Assembly (NCBI RefSeq): GCF_000254135.1
Contig: NZ_AINS01000003.1
Coordinates: 1 to 64,000 of the forward strand
Source of the DNA: Campylobacter coli LMG 9860
GTDB taxonomy: Bacteria; Campylobacterota; Campylobacteria; Campylobacterales; Campylobacteraceae
Direction: 5' to 3'
DNA length: 64,000 bases
Positions 20,000 through 30,292 of the stretch are shown here, piece after piece. The notes below the pieces were generated by a model that ran no database searches, was not told where the DNA came from, and saw nothing but the letters and a program-made list of their open reading frames with translations. Every line of letters begins with the position of its first letter. The first letter of the stretch is position 1. The position numbers and the translations under genes were made by a program.

Positions 20000-20575
20000 T
20001 TATATACTTTGAATTTTTTTAATCAACTCTTTCATATCAGCAACGATAGGTTCGATAGTGCGTTCTCCATCGATGATGAAATGAAGTTTTTTCTTTTGGT
20101 AAAAAGAAATGATTTCTTCTAGTGGCTCGGTATACACTTTCATTCTATTATAAAACACTTCTTCGTTGTCATCTGCGCCACGACTTCTTCCTAAAACGCG
20201 ATCTTTAGCTACTTGTTCACTCACTCTTACTTCGATTACGCCTTTTAGACAAATTTCATTTTGCTCGCTTAAAACTTTATCAAATTCTACCATTTGCTCC
20301 ACACTTCTTGGATAGCCATCGATAATAACTGTTTTTGTAGGAGCAGCTTTTAGCGCTGAAACTATAGTATTTACAACTACATCTAATGGAACTAAATTTC
20401 CCTTAGAAATAAAACCATCTATGGTTTTGCCAAGTTCACTTCCGCTTGCTACTTCCGCTCTTAAAAGATCTCCTGTAGAATAATGAGTAACATCCGCATC
20501 AGCTTGTGCAATCAAACTAGCATCTGTAGTTTTTCCGCTTCCTGGTGCACCTATAATTAAAAATAATTCTTTCAT
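20000..20575 (-). CDS. adk: Adenylate kinase
   Basis: Phosphotransfer between ATP and AMP. P-loop GAPGSGKT at residues 8-15, AMP-binding [17 protein letters not shown] and the [12 protein letters not shown] short-lid region. The 191-residue length without a zinc-type lid fits the short form. It overlaps aspS by 4 bases. Confidence 0.95.
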   Translation of the reverse strand: MKELFLIIGAPGSGKTTDASLIAQADADVTHYSTGDLLRAEVASGSELGKTIDGFISKGNLVPLDVVVNTIVSALKAAPTKTVIIDGYPRSVEQMVEFDKVLSEQNEICLKGVIEVRVSEQVAKDRVLGRSRGADDNEEVFYNRMKVYTEPLEEIISFYQKKKLHFIIDGERTIEPIVADMKELIKKIQSI

Positions 20576-22323
20576 TTTATATTCTCCCTTAATTTGATTC
20601 CTAATTCTCTCATGGCTTCATTGCTAGCAGCTGAAGGAGCATCCGTCATCAAGCATTGTGCTCTTTGAGTTTTTGGGAATGCTATAACTTCTCTTATGCT
20701 ATTTGCTCCTGTTACTAGCATGATAAGTCTATCAAGCCCTATAGCAATACCTCCATGTGGTGGAGCGCCAAAACTTAGAGCATCAAGTAAAAATCCAAAT
20801 TTTTCTTTTTGCTGTTCTTCATCGATATTGAGTAATTTAAAAACTTTTTGCTGGATATCATTTTTATGAATTCTTATGCTACCACCACCCAGTTCAACGC
20901 CATTAAGTACAACATCATAAGCGATAGATGATATTTCTTCTAAGTCGGCCTCATCGATATTTTTTGGCATAGTGAAAGGGTGGTGCATTGCAGAATAACT
21001 TCCATCATCATTTTGTTCAAACATAGGAAAATCAACTACCCATAAAAATTCCAAAGCATCAGGGTTGATTAAATTAAGTTCTCCAGCTAGGAAAATTCTA
21101 AACCTTCCCATATAATCAAGCACAGTTTTTTTAACCCCTGCGCCAAAAAATACCACATCGCCTACTTCAAGTTCACAACGCTTAATAAGTTCGTTTAAAT
21201 CCTCTTCGTTAAAAAATTTGCAAAGTGGACCTTTAAGCCCATCTTCTTTAACTTGTATAAAGGCTAAGCCTTGAGCTCCAAATTTGCGTACAAATTCTTC
21301 AAATCTTTGCATTTGTCTTTTTGAAAAGATAGTATCACCCTTTGGAACGCGTAAAGCTTTGACACGATTTTTTTTGCTATCTTTGGCAATATTTGCAAAA
21401 ATTTCATTATTTGACTTTGCAAAGATATCTATAACATCGATCAGTTTTAAATCAAAACGCAAATCAGGCTTATCACTTCCGTAGTTTTCCATAGCCTCTT
21501 TGTAAGGCATTTGTCTAAAAGGGATTTGAATTTCTTTACCACAAGCTTTAAAAATATCTTTTAAAAAGGTTTCAGCCGTAGCAATCACATCTTTTTGCTC
21601 GCAAAAACTCATTTCAACATCAATTTGTGTAAATTCAGGCTGACGATCTGCTCTTAAATCTTCATCTCTAAAGCATTTAGCAATTTGAAAATAACGATCA
21701 AAGCCGCTACACATTAAAAGTTGTTTGAAAAGTTGTGGGCTTTGAGGAAGAGCATAAAATTCTCCTTGATGTACGCGTGATGGTACAAGATAATCTCTTG
21801 CTCCTTCTGGAGTGGCTTTGGTTAAGATGGGGGTTTCAACTTCTAAAAATCCCATATTTGCTAAAGAATTTCTAGCAGCTATACAAGCTTTGGAGCGTAG
21901 GGCAAAATTTTCATAAAGCTTAGGATTTCTTAAATCTAAAAAGCGGTACTTAAGGCGTAATTCTTCATTTACACTTTCATCACCTATGCCAAAAGGAGGG
22001 ACAGCACTTTCATTTTCGATAATGAGCTTGCTTACTACTACTTCAATTTCACCGGTTTTTAATTTAGGATTTGTAAGTCCTTCTCCTCGGGGTCGAATTT
22101 TTCCTTCCGCTATTAAAACAAATTCATTTCTTGTGCGAGAGGCTATTTCATGAGCTTCTTTGCTATCATTTGGATCGCATACAAGTTGGATAATACCACT
22201 ACGATCTCTTAAATCAATAAAAATTACGCCGCCATGATCTCGGTAGCTATTAACCCAGCCGCAAAGTTTAACCACTTCGCCTATGTGGGTAGAATTTAAG
22301 TCTGTATTGTAATGACTTCGCAA
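20572..22323 (-). CDS. aspS: Aspartyl-tRNA synthetase
   Basis: Class II synthetase of 583 residues. N-terminal OB-fold anticodon domain ([22 protein letters not shown]), motif 2 [20 protein letters not shown], bacterial insertion domain and motif 3 [10 protein letters not shown] near the end. Bacteria without GatCAB-independent Asn-tRNA synthesis use a non-discriminating form; which type this is cannot be told by eye. Divergent from nadK. Confidence 0.96.
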   Translation of the reverse strand: MRSHYNTDLNSTHIGEVVKLCGWVNSYRDHGGVIFIDLRDRSGIIQLVCDPNDSKEAHEIASRTRNEFVLIAEGKIRPRGEGLTNPKLKTGEIEVVVSKLIIENESAVPPFGIGDESVNEELRLKYRFLDLRNPKLYENFALRSKACIAARNSLANMGFLEVETPILTKATPEGARDYLVPSRVHQGEFYALPQSPQLFKQLLMCSGFDRYFQIAKCFRDEDLRADRQPEFTQIDVEMSFCEQKDVIATAETFLKDIFKACGKEIQIPFRQMPYKEAMENYGSDKPDLRFDLKLIDVIDIFAKSNNEIFANIAKDSKKNRVKALRVPKGDTIFSKRQMQRFEEFVRKFGAQGLAFIQVKEDGLKGPLCKFFNEEDLNELIKRCELEVGDVVFFGAGVKKTVLDYMGRFRIFLAGELNLINPDALEFLWVVDFPMFEQNDDGSYSAMHHPFTMPKNIDEADLEEISSIAYDVVLNGVELGGGSIRIHKNDIQQKVFKLLNIDEEQQKEKFGFLLDALSFGAPPHGGIAIGLDRLIMLVTGANSIREVIAFPKTQRAQCLMTDAPSAASNEAMRELGIKLRENIK

Positions 22324-22367
22324 AATTTTTCCTTGAAAATTAATTTTTTTAACATATAAGTTAAAAT

Positions 22368-22410
22368 TATAATATTTTTATTCTTTTGCTTAGCTAAGAT
22401 TTGTTATAAT
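22368..22410 (+). promoter_or_regulatory. Two -10 elements upstream of nadK, one very close to its ATG
   Basis: TATAAT occurs at 22368-22373 and again at 22405-22410. The second ends only five bases before the ATG at 22416, so transcription from it would begin at or next to the start codon. The first is in a palindromic ATTATAAT and may also serve aspS on the other strand. Confidence 0.5.
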
Positions 22411-22415
22411 TTTTT

Positions 22416-23276
22416 ATGCAAAATAAAATAGATTATAAAAACATTAAAAAAATCGGACTTGCGGCGCGTCCTAATTCAAATTTAGACAAGGAAATTTTGA
22501 TTCTAAAAGAAATTTTAGAAAAAAAAGGTGTGGAGCTTTTGCTCTATAAGGAAAGTTCTGAAATTGTAAAATTACCAAAATACGACCTTGATACATTGTT
22601 TGAGCTTTCAGATTTTGTAATTTCTTTGGGTGGTGATGGAACTTTGATTTCTTTATGCCGAAAAGCTTGCGAGTATAATAAAGCGGTTTTAGGAATTCAT
22701 GCGGGTCATTTAGGATTTTTAACAGATTTTAAGGTGGATGAAGCTGAAGTTTTTTTTGAAGCTTTTTTCAGGGGAGAATTTAGGGTAGAAAATCCTTTTT
22801 TATTGAGTATTATTTTAGAAAGTAATGATGGTCAAATCATGCAAAAATTTGCTTTTAATGATGTAGTGATCAGCAAGGATAGAAAAGCTTCTATGGCGCA
22901 TATAGAGGTATTTCGCAAAGCTAAAAAATTTAACGAATATTTTGGAGATGGTCTTATAGTAGCCACTCCAGCAGGTTCTACAGCATACAATTTAAGTGCA
23001 AATGGGCCTATAGTTTATACTTTAGCGCAAGCTTTTATACTTACGCCCGTTTGTTCGCATTCTTTAACCCAACGCCCTATAGTACTGCCTAAGGGCTTTG
23101 ATCTTGAAATAGGCGCAAAAGATTGTATTTTTAGTATAGATGGACAAGAAAATTATAAAATGAATGATTTTAAAAGCGTTAAAGTGGGGCTTAGTGATAA
23201 AAGTGTGGCACTTATACATCCTAAAAATCGAGATTATTTTCAAATATTAAGAGAAAAATTAAATTGGGGACATTGA
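22416..23276 (+). CDS. nadK: NAD kinase
   Basis: ATP- or polyphosphate-dependent phosphorylation of NAD to NADP. The GGDGT motif ([12 protein letters not shown]) near residue 75 and the NAD-binding [17 protein letters not shown] block are intact in 286 residues. No Shine-Dalgarno site is visible before the ATG. It ends in TGATG, sharing one base with recN. Confidence 0.93.
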   Translation: MQNKIDYKNIKKIGLAARPNSNLDKEILILKEILEKKGVELLLYKESSEIVKLPKYDLDTLFELSDFVISLGGDGTLISLCRKACEYNKAVLGIHAGHLGFLTDFKVDEAEVFFEAFFRGEFRVENPFLLSIILESNDGQIMQKFAFNDVVISKDRKASMAHIEVFRKAKKFNEYFGDGLIVATPAGSTAYNLSANGPIVYTLAQAFILTPVCSHSLTQRPIVLPKGFDLEIGAKDCIFSIDGQENYKMNDFKSVKVGLSDKSVALIHPKNRDYFQILREKLNWGH

Positions 23277-24799
23277 TGATAAATAGAGTTTTGATGAAAG
23301 AAAATCTTGGCTTTAAAGAGGTTGAGCTTGAAATTTCTCAAGGACTTACAGTCTTTACGGGTTTAAGCGGGGCGGGAAAGTCTGTACTCTTTAAGGGTAT
23401 ATTGTCTGCTTTTGCATTAAGCGAGAGTGAGGCAAAGCTTGTTGAGATTGAGCTTGATGATAAGATAGATTTAGAAGAATACGGCATAGAAGGTGAAGAG
23501 GAAAATGTTTTTAAGCTTTTAAAGGATAAAAATACAAAATATTTCATCAATAATCAAAGTATTTCAAAAAAAAGTTTGATTCATTTGAGTAAAAAATTTA
23601 TTAAATATCTAAGTGCTAAAGAAATCAATGAATTTAGCAATGAGAAATTTTTAAATCTCTTAGATGCTTTAGAATGTGCGAAAAATCCTGAATTTGAAGA
23701 TTTTTTATCTCATTTTAAAGATGATTATAAACAATGGCTTCAAATTTCAGAAGAATTGACTACAATTTTAGAAGAAGAAAAAAGGATTGAAGAGCTTAAA
23801 GAATTAGCAAGCACGCAGATTGAAAGAATTTCTAAAATCAATCCTAAAGTCGGAGAATACGAAGAGCTTTTAAATCTTAAAAAGAAATTATCAAAAAAAG
23901 ACAAAATAGAAGCAGCTTGGGAAAAGGCAAGTGCTATTTTTGAATTAGAAAAAGTAGTTATTGATGCTTTAAATCTTAGCGAAAAAGATACGAGTTTTTT
24001 TAGTGAATGTTTAAACGAACTTCGCATCATAGCTGAAAATGAAAAAATCGAAGATTTGGATTTTGATATAGAAGAAGTACTCAATAGAATCGAGGATTTA
24101 TCCTCTTTAATCAAGCGTTATGAGAGTATAGAAAATGCTTTAGAGGTATTGGAAAATAAAAAAAATGAACTCGCTCATTATGATAATTTAAGCTTTGAAA
24201 AAAAAGAACTTGAAAAAAAACTAGAAAAAATCGAAAAGAAAATCAATCAAAGTACTCAGTTATTAACTCAAGCTCGTATGCAAAATTTAAAAACTTTAGA
24301 GGATTTTTTAAACGATTATCTAAAAAACCTTTATATGAAAAATGTGAGTTTGGAATTAGTAGATACTTCAAAAATCACTTCTTTGGGAAAAGATGAGATC
24401 AAATTAAGTATCAATGCTGCAAATTTAAAAAATTTAAGTTCAGGTGAGCTTAATCGTTTAAGACTTGCTTTTATCGCGACTGAGTGTAGAATTTTAAATT
24501 CAGGCACAGGGATAATATTTTTAGATGAGATTGATGCTAATTTAAGTGGCAAAGAAGCGATGAGTATAGCCAATGTTTTAAATGAGCTTTCTGCTTTTTA
24601 TCAAATTTTTGCTATATCTCACTTACCGCAGCTTTCTTCAAAAGCTCATAATCATTTTTTGGTTGAAAAAAATGCTTCTTGTAGCACGGTTAAAAAACTT
24701 AAAGATAAAGAGAGAATTAAAGAATTAGCAAGAATGATAAGCGGCGAGACTATTACAGATGAAGCTTTGGAATTTGCTAAAACTTTGTTTAAAGCTTAA
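23276..24799 (+). CDS. recN: DNA repair ATPase RecN
   Basis: SMC-like ATPase for double-strand break repair. Walker [14 protein letters not shown] near residue 30, a central coiled coil (about residues 150-360), ABC signature [13 protein letters not shown] and Walker [15 protein letters not shown]. 507 residues, slightly short for RecN, which is usual in this group. I chose the ATG at 23276 in the TGATG overlap with nadK; an upstream TTG at 23264 is possible. Confidence 0.92.
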   Translation: MINRVLMKENLGFKEVELEISQGLTVFTGLSGAGKSVLFKGILSAFALSESEAKLVEIELDDKIDLEEYGIEGEEENVFKLLKDKNTKYFINNQSISKKSLIHLSKKFIKYLSAKEINEFSNEKFLNLLDALECAKNPEFEDFLSHFKDDYKQWLQISEELTTILEEEKRIEELKELASTQIERISKINPKVGEYEELLNLKKKLSKKDKIEAAWEKASAIFELEKVVIDALNLSEKDTSFFSECLNELRIIAENEKIEDLDFDIEEVLNRIEDLSSLIKRYESIENALEVLENKKNELAHYDNLSFEKKELEKKLEKIEKKINQSTQLLTQARMQNLKTLEDFLNDYLKNLYMKNVSLELVDTSKITSLGKDEIKLSINAANLKNLSSGELNRLRLAFIATECRILNSGTGIIFLDEIDANLSGKEAMSIANVLNELSAFYQIFAISHLPQLSSKAHNHFLVEKNASCSTVKKLKDKERIKELARMISGETITDEALEFAKTLFKA

Positions 24800-24886
24800 G
24801 CGGAATTTTTATTTGTTTGTGTTAGAATTGGGATTTTTTTAATTTTATTATAAAGATTTAGTTTTAAAAAAGGTATTTTATAGATT

Positions 24887-26131
24887 ATGAATAAAAAAAT
24901 TTTGCTGATCGATGATAATAAAATGCTTGGAAAGCTTTTAGCTAAAAAGATACAAACTACTTTAAATCATGAAGTTGATATTGTTTTTAGCCTTGCTGAA
25001 GTTAAGGCATTGCCCAATGATGAGTATTTTTTAACTTTTGCAGATTTATGCTTGCCTGATGCACCTAATGGGGAAGTGGTGGATTATGTTTTGGCAAAAA
25101 ATTGGCCTGTTATTGTATTAACCGCGAGCAACGATAAAGCTACAAGAGATAAATTTATGGATAAAGATATTTTAGATTATATCTTTAAAGAAAGCGATAC
25201 CTGTATAGATCAGATTATAGATTCTATTGTCAAGCTTGAGCGTTATGCTAAGACTAAGGTTATCTTAGCCCTAAGTAAACTTCCTGAACGTAATGAAATA
25301 AAAAAAATTCTCACACAAAGAAAATTTAATGTTTTGGCCGCTGCTCATGGTGAGGAAGCGATGAGTTATTTAAATGACAATAGCGATGTGAAGCTTATTA
25401 TCGCTGATGCGAACATGCCTGTTATTAGCGGAAGTGAGCTTTTAAGCGAAGTAAGAGCGCGTTTTAGTGATGATGAATTGGGTGTAATTATTTTAGGTGA
25501 TAAAGATGATGCTTTAGAGGCTAGTTTGCTTGTAAGTGGAGCTAATGAGTATTTGGTAAAACCCTTAAGTAAAGAAAGTTTAAATTGTCGCTTGGATAAA
25601 TGTCTTCATTATATGGCCAATATGCAGTTTTTAAGCATTTATAACAATCTTGATCCTATTTCCGGGATAAAAAATTCCAATGCTTTATTGAGTTGCGTTG
25701 AAGATTATTTAAATGAAATTGTAAGCAAAGAAGAAGAATTTGCTTTTGCATTCTTAGATATAGATAATTTAAGAAATTTAAACGAAGAATACGGCTATGA
25801 AGTAGGGGATAAAATTATTAAAATTTGCGCTGATGAGATTGTTAATGAAACCAAAGGGCGTGATATTGTGGGTAGATATAGTGCTGAAAAAATTTGCATA
25901 GTATTAAAGAATATTTCGCAAGAAAGGGCGATTAAAATTCTTTCTCGTATTCGAGTCAATATAAAAAAAGTTGGAATTTTAGTCAATTTAGATGAAGTCT
26001 TTTTTACTGCTTCTATAGGGGTAGTTTTTGCTAAGAGTGGAGATAAATTTGAAATCTTAGTCGATAAAGCTTCAAAAGCACTTTCGCAAGCTAAGGCTAA
26101 TGGTAAAGATAGAGTAGAAGTATGTTCTTAA
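24887..26131 (+). CDS. cbrR: Response regulator with two receiver domains and a degenerate GGDEF domain (CbrR)
   Basis: Domain order is REC (1-125), REC (130-245) and GGDEF-like (265-414). The first receiver has DD near residue 9, the phospho-acceptor in FADLCLPD and Thr in VLTAS. The second keeps IIADANMP and YLVKP but has lost the N-terminal acidic pair. The GGDEF signature is replaced by GRYSAEK, so diguanylate cyclase activity is unlikely. It matches Cj0643/CbrR, reported as a bile-resistance regulator in C. jejuni. Confidence 0.88.
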   Translation: MNKKILLIDDNKMLGKLLAKKIQTTLNHEVDIVFSLAEVKALPNDEYFLTFADLCLPDAPNGEVVDYVLAKNWPVIVLTASNDKATRDKFMDKDILDYIFKESDTCIDQIIDSIVKLERYAKTKVILALSKLPERNEIKKILTQRKFNVLAAAHGEEAMSYLNDNSDVKLIIADANMPVISGSELLSEVRARFSDDELGVIILGDKDDALEASLLVSGANEYLVKPLSKESLNCRLDKCLHYMANMQFLSIYNNLDPISGIKNSNALLSCVEDYLNEIVSKEEEFAFAFLDIDNLRNLNEEYGYEVGDKIIKICADEIVNETKGRDIVGRYSAEKICIVLKNISQERAIKILSRIRVNIKKVGILVNLDEVFFTASIGVVFAKSGDKFEILVDKASKALSQAKANGKDRVEVCS

Positions 26132-26934
26132 ATCTTGAATTTAAAGATGGTCTAAAGATCATCGATACTCATTGTCATTTAGATAGTGAAGTATTTAAAG
26201 AGGATTTAGATGAGCTTTTAAAGCATTCATTTGATAATGGTATAGAAAAAATCATCATACCAGGTGCAGATATTAAAGATTTACCTTATGCAGCAGAACT
26301 TGCTAGCAAATATGAAAATGTATTTTTTGCCGCAGGTGTGCATCCTTATGAGCTAGAAGGTTTTGATGAGAAAATTTTAAGAGCATATTTGCAAGACGAA
26401 AAATGCGTGGCCGTAGGTGAATGTGGACTTGATTATTTTCGTTTTAAAAGTGAAGATTTAAAAGAGAGAGAAAAAGAAAAAGAGGAGCAAAAAAGACTTT
26501 TTGTAGCTCAACTTGAGCTAGCTAAAGAATTTAAAAAGCCTGTTATTATCCATTCTCGCGAAGCAAATAACGATACTTATGAAATTTTACACGATCATTC
26601 TAAAGATCTTGTTGGAGGGGTTTTGCATTGTTTTAACGCAAGCGAACATTTATTGCGTCTTAGTGATGATGGATTTTATTTTGGAATCGGTGGTGTTTTA
26701 ACATTTAAAAATGCTAAGAATTTAGTAAATATTTTACCACGAATTCCAAAAGATAGATTGTTGCTAGAAACCGATGCTCCCTATCTTACTCCAGAGCCTT
26801 ATCGTGGTAAAAGGAATGAGCCTTTATTGACTCAATTTGTAGCCAATAAAATGAGTGAAATTCTTGATTTACCAAGGCAAGAGCTTTTAAGGATTTGCTT
26901 GGAAAATTCTTACAGATTATTTTTTAAAGGTTAA
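26122..26934 (+). CDS. tatD: TatD-family metal-dependent DNase
   Basis: TIM-barrel metallohydrolase of 270 residues. Metal-binding motifs DTHCHLD (residues about 15-21), GECGLDY, HSREAN and LLETDAPYLTP are intact. The family includes exonucleases with roles in DNA repair or degradation. It overlaps cbrR by 10 bases. Confidence 0.92.
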   Translation: MFLNLEFKDGLKIIDTHCHLDSEVFKEDLDELLKHSFDNGIEKIIIPGADIKDLPYAAELASKYENVFFAAGVHPYELEGFDEKILRAYLQDEKCVAVGECGLDYFRFKSEDLKEREKEKEEQKRLFVAQLELAKEFKKPVIIHSREANNDTYEILHDHSKDLVGGVLHCFNASEHLLRLSDDGFYFGIGGVLTFKNAKNLVNILPRIPKDRLLLETDAPYLTPEPYRGKRNEPLLTQFVANKMSEILDLPRQELLRICLENSYRLFFKG

Positions 26935-26936
26935 AT

Positions 26937-28070
26937 ATGAAAAAAATTATATTTTGTTTTATTTTATTTTATAACTTTCTTTTTGCACAAACTACCACTC
27001 CTGAATTTTATGAAAGACAAATGAGTGTTTTAAGAAATTTAGACATTGATCCAAGTTTTATCAGTGATTTAGCTTTTGTGCAAAGTCAGCAGGATTTAAG
27101 ATCAAAGCATGCTCCGACTTTGATTGATGGTATACAAAATTTCTCAAAAGTTACTCCTATGATAAGAAAAATTCTAGCACAACAAGAAGTTCCTGAAGAA
27201 ATTTTATATCTAGCTATGGTAGAATCAGGATTAAAAGCGCATAGCGTTTCTAATGCTAAGGCAGTAGGTGTGTGGCAATTTATGCAACCCACGGCAAGAA
27301 ATTTAGGACTTAGGATTGATGCTTATGTTGATGAAAGACGCGATCCTGTAAAATCTACATATGCCGCGGTTCATTATCTAAAAAGCTTAAAAGAAGAATT
27401 TGGGAAATGGTATTTAGCACTTTTAGCTTATAATTGTGGAAATGGGAAATTGCGTCAAGCAATAAAGCAAGCAGGAAGTGATGATTTAAGAGTATTAATC
27501 GATCCTGATAAAAAATATCTTTCTTTAGAAACTAGAAATTTTATACGCAAAATTTTAACTTTAGCTTTCTTGGCTAATGATAGGGATTTTTTACTTGATA
27601 AAGATGGAGCTTTGGTTAATTATGCTTTAAATAACGATTTTGCAAAGGTTGATACTCCTTCTTCGGTCGCATTAAAAGATTTGGCTAAAAATTTAAATAT
27701 GGATTTGGCAACTTTTAAAAAATATAATCCACATTTTAAACATGGTTTTACTCCTCCAGGTAAGGGGTATTATATGTATATTCCTTTAAATAAAGTAGCT
27801 TTTTTTGATAAAAATTTTAAAGTTGAAAAGCTTGCAAAAGTAGATACAACCATACCTATGACTAAAATTTATGTTGTAAAATCAGGCGATTCTTTATATA
27901 AAATCGCTAAAAAATATAATACTAGCGTAGAGCAAATTCGAGAATTAAATAAAATTGCCAAAAATCACTTAAGTATCAATCAAAAATTAATCATACCTAT
28001 TAAGGAGAATAAAAATGCAAACTATAAAACAAAAGCTAAAGAAAACTTTACCCAAGTTGTTAGCCGCTAG
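26937..28070 (+). CDS. Membrane-bound lytic murein transglycosylase, MltD-like
   Basis: Secreted cell-wall hydrolase, 377 residues. A signal peptide (FCFILFYNFLFA, cleaved about residue 18) is followed by an SLT domain with catalytic Glu in MVESGLKAHSVSNAKAVGVW and the AYNCGNGK motif. A C-terminal LysM repeat (VVKSGDSLYKIAKKYN, residues about 313-355) binds peptidoglycan. No lipobox is present. It overlaps the rlpA-like gene by 56 bases in another frame. Confidence 0.9.
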   Translation: MKKIIFCFILFYNFLFAQTTTPEFYERQMSVLRNLDIDPSFISDLAFVQSQQDLRSKHAPTLIDGIQNFSKVTPMIRKILAQQEVPEEILYLAMVESGLKAHSVSNAKAVGVWQFMQPTARNLGLRIDAYVDERRDPVKSTYAAVHYLKSLKEEFGKWYLALLAYNCGNGKLRQAIKQAGSDDLRVLIDPDKKYLSLETRNFIRKILTLAFLANDRDFLLDKDGALVNYALNNDFAKVDTPSSVALKDLAKNLNMDLATFKKYNPHFKHGFTPPGKGYYMYIPLNKVAFFDKNFKVEKLAKVDTTIPMTKIYVVKSGDSLYKIAKKYNTSVEQIRELNKIAKNHLSINQKLIIPIKENKNANYKTKAKENFTQVVSR

Positions 28071-28854
28071 TTTAGTTGCAACTTTTTCTAGCGGATGCTT
28101 CGGAGGTCTTTTTTCTAGCGTAGGTTCAGCACAAATATATTATCCAAGTAATGATTTTCATAGTAGTCCTTCAGGATCCGGAAGTAAAGGGACTATGAAA
28201 CCTTATACTATAAATGGTAAAACTTATTATCCAACTGTTGTATCAGTGGGTGAAACAGCAGATGGTATAGCAAGTTGGTATGGACCGGGCTTTCATGGTA
28301 AAAAAACTTCTAATGGTGAAACTTATAATCAAAATGGTTTAACCGCAGCTCACAAAACTTTACCTATGAATACCATTTTAAAGGTAACCAACCTAAACAA
28401 TAACCGCCAAGTTACCGTGCGTGTTAACGATAGGGGTCCTTTTGTAAATAACAGAATTATAGATCTTTCTAAGGGTGCTGCAAGTCAAATCGATATGATT
28501 GCTGCAGGAACAGCTCCTGTGAGACTTGAGGTTATAGGTTTTGGTTCGGCTAATTCAGGTAATAATGTCGTTCATTCAAATATAAATTATGGAGCTAGTG
28601 GCGGAATTGCAAATAATGGTCAAATTTATGAAGGTGGAAATTTTATGGTGCAAATTGGAGCGTTTAAAAATCCATCAGGAGCTCAAACTATAGCATCTAG
28701 ATATAAAACTTATAGAACCTATTCTTCAACCATACGCAAAAGTTCGGTTGATGGCTTGAGTCGCGTTTTCTTGACAGGATTTAGAAGTGAAGAAGAGGCA
28801 AGAGATTTTGCAGCAAGTGGTGCATTTGCTGGTGCTTTTGTTGTGCGTGAGTAA
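28015..28854 (+). CDS. rlpA: RlpA-like septal lipoprotein with DPBB and SPOR domains
   Basis: Lipoprotein of 279 residues. Signal peptide with lipobox TFSSGC (Cys about residue 28), then a double-psi beta-barrel domain (ASWYGPGFHGKKTSNGE, VRVNDRGPF, IIDLS) and a C-terminal SPOR domain (FMVQIGAFKNPSGA). In Pseudomonas RlpA is a lytic transglycosylase acting on denuded glycan; SPOR directs it to the septum. It starts inside the upstream transglycosylase gene, a natural pairing of wall hydrolases. Confidence 0.92.
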   Translation: MQTIKQKLKKTLPKLLAASLVATFSSGCFGGLFSSVGSAQIYYPSNDFHSSPSGSGSKGTMKPYTINGKTYYPTVVSVGETADGIASWYGPGFHGKKTSNGETYNQNGLTAAHKTLPMNTILKVTNLNNNRQVTVRVNDRGPFVNNRIIDLSKGAASQIDMIAAGTAPVRLEVIGFGSANSGNNVVHSNINYGASGGIANNGQIYEGGNFMVQIGAFKNPSGAQTIASRYKTYRTYSSTIRKSSVDGLSRVFLTGFRSEEEARDFAASGAFAGAFVVRE

Positions 28855-28857
28855 AAA

Positions 28858-29346
28858 ATGATAGAATTGATATTTTTAGATGTAGATGGTTGTCTTACAG
28901 ATGGTAAAATCATCTACACTTCCAATGGAAGTGTGATTAAAGAATTTGATGTTAAAGATGGCGCAGCTATAGAAGCTTGGATTAAGCTGGGTAAAAAAAT
29001 TGCTATTATCACTGGAAGAAATTGTCCTTGTGTGAGTGCTCGTGCTAAGGATTTGAAAATAGAAATTGTACATCAGGGTGTTAAAGATAAATTAACTTGT
29101 GCTAAAAAAATTTTAGAAGAGCTGAATTTAGATTTTTCTCAATGTGCGGCTATAGGGGATTATTTTAACGATAAAAATTTACTTGAAAATGTTGGCCTTA
29201 GTTTTAAGCCTAAGGATGCACATAGGGATTTAAAAGTTGATATCACACTTGATAAAAAAGGCGGAAAAGCAGCTGTGGCTCAAATGATAGAGTATATTAT
29301 AAAGAAAAATGATATGCAAGAGGAATGGGATAAGCTTTGGCTATAA
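28858..29346 (+). CDS. kdsC: KDO-8-phosphate phosphatase KdsC
   Basis: HAD-superfamily phosphatase of 162 residues, without a cap domain, that makes KDO for lipooligosaccharide. Motif I LDVDGCLTDGKI gives the nucleophile Asp, ITGRN is motif II, and IGDYFNDKNLL is motif IV. It precedes lptC and lptA, as in the E. coli kdsC-lptC-lptA order. Confidence 0.92.
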   Translation: MIELIFLDVDGCLTDGKIIYTSNGSVIKEFDVKDGAAIEAWIKLGKKIAIITGRNCPCVSARAKDLKIEIVHQGVKDKLTCAKKILEELNLDFSQCAAIGDYFNDKNLLENVGLSFKPKDAHRDLKVDITLDKKGGKAAVAQMIEYIIKKNDMQEEWDKLWL

Positions 29347-29849
29347 GAATTTTTGGAATTTTGATCGCTCTTTTTACTATTACTTTTACAATTTTAAGTT
29401 TGCAAGATCCTTATTCTTTAAATATTAAATCCTATGCTTTAAATTTTAAAAATATCGAAGCTTCCGATTTAAATGCTTACGAGCTTAATGCAAGCAATGT
29501 AAAATCATACTATAAAGCGCAATCTTGGGCGCGTTATACAGACAAAGATGAGTTTGATAATTTTGTCAATTTTAATTTGGATTTTAATTTAAGTGCAAAT
29601 AAATTGGAACTTAAAGGCAAGGAGATGGATAAGGTTTTGCTTGAAGGCAATGTTACCTACATAGGTTTAAATAATACAAAAATTTTTGCTGATAAAGTAG
29701 AGTATGCGCCTAAAAATAAAATTTTAAGCACCAATACAGGATTTAAAGCTTTGATAAATGGAAGCATTATTAACGGAAATACTTTAAACTACGATGTAGA
29801 AAAGAAAATTTTACAAGTTCAAGGAGTGAATGCGTGGTTAGAAAGATAA
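29337..29849 (+). CDS. lptC: LPS export protein LptC
   Basis: Inner-membrane-anchored bridge protein of the Lpt LPS/LOS transport system. One N-terminal membrane helix (residues about 4-22) precedes a periplasmic beta-jellyroll (170 residues total). Assignment rests on topology, length and the kdsC-lptC-lptA order. Two N-glycosylation sequons are present: ELNAS (Asn51) and DFNLS (Asn84). Start is TTG and overlaps kdsC by 10 bases. lptB lies separately at 41925. Confidence 0.82.
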   Translation: MAIRIFGILIALFTITFTILSLQDPYSLNIKSYALNFKNIEASDLNAYELNASNVKSYYKAQSWARYTDKDEFDNFVNFNLDFNLSANKLELKGKEMDKVLLEGNVTYIGLNNTKIFADKVEYAPKNKILSTNTGFKALINGSIINGNTLNYDVEKKILQVQGVNAWLER

Positions 29850-30292
29850 TTTTATTTTTGATGAGTATCAGTATATCTTTAGCTAGCCAGATAGAGGTTA
29901 AGGCCTTAAATTTTTATTCGGATGAAAATAAGGGTGAAAGCATACTCAGTGGCAATGTTGAAATCATAAGAGGTGATGATATTTTAACTGCTGAAAAAGT
30001 GATTATATATACAGATAAAAATCGCAAACCTATGCGTTACGAAGCTGTGCAAAATGCTAATTTTAAAATTGTTTTAAAGGGAAAAACTTATAAGGGGAGT
30101 GGAGATAAATTTATTTATAATGTGGCTAAAGATATTTATGAAATTGATGGAAATGCTTTTATTAATGAACTTGAAAGTAATCAAAAGCTTTATGGTGATA
30201 GGATAATAGTAGATAAGAGAAATAATGTTTATCGTGTTGAAAGCAAGGATAAAAAGCCTGCTCGATTTATATTTGATTTAGAGCAAAAATGA
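29834..30292 (+). CDS. lptA: LPS transport periplasmic protein LptA (OstA-like)
   Basis: Periplasmic OstA-like protein of 152 residues. Signal peptide (LFLMSISISLAS, cleaved about residue 18) and OstA pattern NFYSDENKGESILSGNVEII, then ILTAEKVIIY. It carries LOS across the periplasm between LptC and LptD. Start is GTG, overlapping lptC by 16 bases; the end overlaps engB by 4. Confidence 0.87.
   Translation: MVRKIILFLMSISISLASQIEVKALNFYSDENKGESILSGNVEIIRGDDILTAEKVIIYTDKNRKPMRYEAVQNANFKIVLKGKTYKGSGDKFIYNVAKDIYEIDGNAFINELESNQKLYGDRIIVDKRNNVYRVESKDKKPARFIFDLEQK

Noticed and set aside
23740-24114. 124-residue frame opposite recN
   Set aside because: Ser-rich mirror of the RecN coiled coil.
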